A stretch of DNA of 64,000 nt from Desulfuromusa kysingii (GTDB lineage: Bacteria; Desulfobacterota; Desulfuromonadia; Desulfuromonadales; Geopsychrobacteraceae). The DNA lies in NCBI RefSeq assembly GCF_900107645.1, contig NZ_FNQN01000003.1:248001-312000 (forward strand). Direction: 5' to 3'. Of this stretch, positions 63,810-64,000 are shown piece after piece (the stretch's first letter is position 1; each line of letters opens with the position of its first letter). Both the position numbers and the translations under genes were made by a program. Under the pieces are notes generated by a model. The model did no database searches. It saw only the letters and a program-made list of their open reading frames with translations, and was not told the DNA's origin.

Positions 63810-64000
63810 TCAAGCAAACAACCTTGTCCCTATCTGATAAATAGAAACGGCCATTCCGAAGCCAAGCATGGTGTTAAAAATTGTTGCAAAAAAAGCCCAA
63901 CGCCAAGATGATTCTTTAGCCATAGCAACCACCGTAACAACGCAAGGGGCATAGAGTAAGACAAAGACAATCATCGCCAACGCGGTAAATTTATTCCAGC
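63810..64000 (-). CDS. feoB: FeoB ferrous iron transporter, C-terminal end (partial)
   Basis: 63 residues to the stop at 63810; the 5' end lies beyond the window. Two hydrophobic segments with FVLLYAPCVVTVVAMAKES and SWRWAFFATIFNTMLG are typical of the FeoB C-terminal gate, including the conserved Cys (APC). It is 59 bp upstream of the Cys-rich protein gene on the same strand. Confidence 0.92.
   Translation of the reverse strand, partial: WNKFTALAMIVFVLLYAPCVVTVVAMAKESSWRWAFFATIFNTMLGFGMAVSIYQIGTRLFA

Overview
This window looks like the chromosome of a Desulfuromonadales-type bacterium (Geobacter/Desulfuromonas/Pelobacter relatives). It is AT-leaning to balanced in composition, Gram-negative and probably anaerobic. 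The clues are a small periplasmic multihaem c3-type cytochrome, FeoB with its Cys-rich companion, DUF6178, DUF3783, DUF3014 and DUF4080 proteins typical of that order, a PilR/NtrC-style sigma-54 regulator, a class I DAHP synthase and the complete four-gene glycine cleavage set. Most of the window is conserved housekeeping chromosome. I see no insertion sequence, prophage, CRISPR array or rRNA. The taxonomic call is inference from gene families.

Layout. 1-5085: a clipped unknown gene, a DUF3783 protein, a B12/radical SAM protein, an outer-membrane barrel and a DUF6178 protein. 5267-13326 is the most accessory stretch: an orphan hybrid-free histidine kinase, translationally coupled to a 14-repeat LVIVD (beta-propeller) protein, then a TonB-dependent receptor divergent from a TonB-like protein, and an unrecognised protein with repeated D-P-F-x-x-D-P motifs. 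13506-20514: three tRNAs (Arg, His, Leu), tig-clpP-clpX, a terminator, lon, HU, and three more tRNAs (Asp, Val, Asp). 20543-24332 (minus): thiF-thiS-thiG-thiH-thiE behind a TPP riboswitch with its own terminator. 24430-27627: two small proteins, DAHP synthase, YggT-DivIVA and an FmdB-type zinc ribbon. 27728-33150: folD, then gcvT-gcvH-gcvPA-gcvPB, which fits one-carbon/glycine metabolism. 33156-35315: a TonB protein and a short phosphotransacetylase.

35430-40751 is a cell-division and envelope operon: ftsE-ftsX-envC-ctpA-divergent polysaccharide deacetylase. A MinD/ParA-like ATPase faces it. 42298-46645: xseA-xseB-ispA-dxs (exonuclease VII and isoprenoid supply). 46692-50353: a half-size TauE/SafE protein, a NifX-like protein, a BioD-like/DRTGG protein, two tandem small paralogues and a DUF3014 membrane protein. 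50461-56711: a methyltransferase, a tautomerase, an ArsR regulator, a DUF3108 protein, a CBS/DRTGG-containing manganese pyrophosphatase and a DUF255 thioredoxin-like protein. 57006-63563: a four-haem c3-type cytochrome, a membrane-anchored HTH protein with an EF-hand-like loop, a long-chain polyprenyl diphosphate synthase, and a histidine kinase/sigma-54 regulator pair. The window ends in feoB (minus strand) with its Cys-rich partner.

Points of most interest: the kinase/double-propeller/TonB neighbourhood at 5-13 kb, the D-P-F repeat protein at 12604, the HTH-TM-EF-hand protein at 57571, the riboswitch switch geometry at 24144-24286, the split of the long-Pta architecture into two loci, and a 25-bp perfect inverted repeat at 51718-51777. 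No clearly new multi-gene system is proven by sequence alone. The 5-13 kb region is the best candidate.
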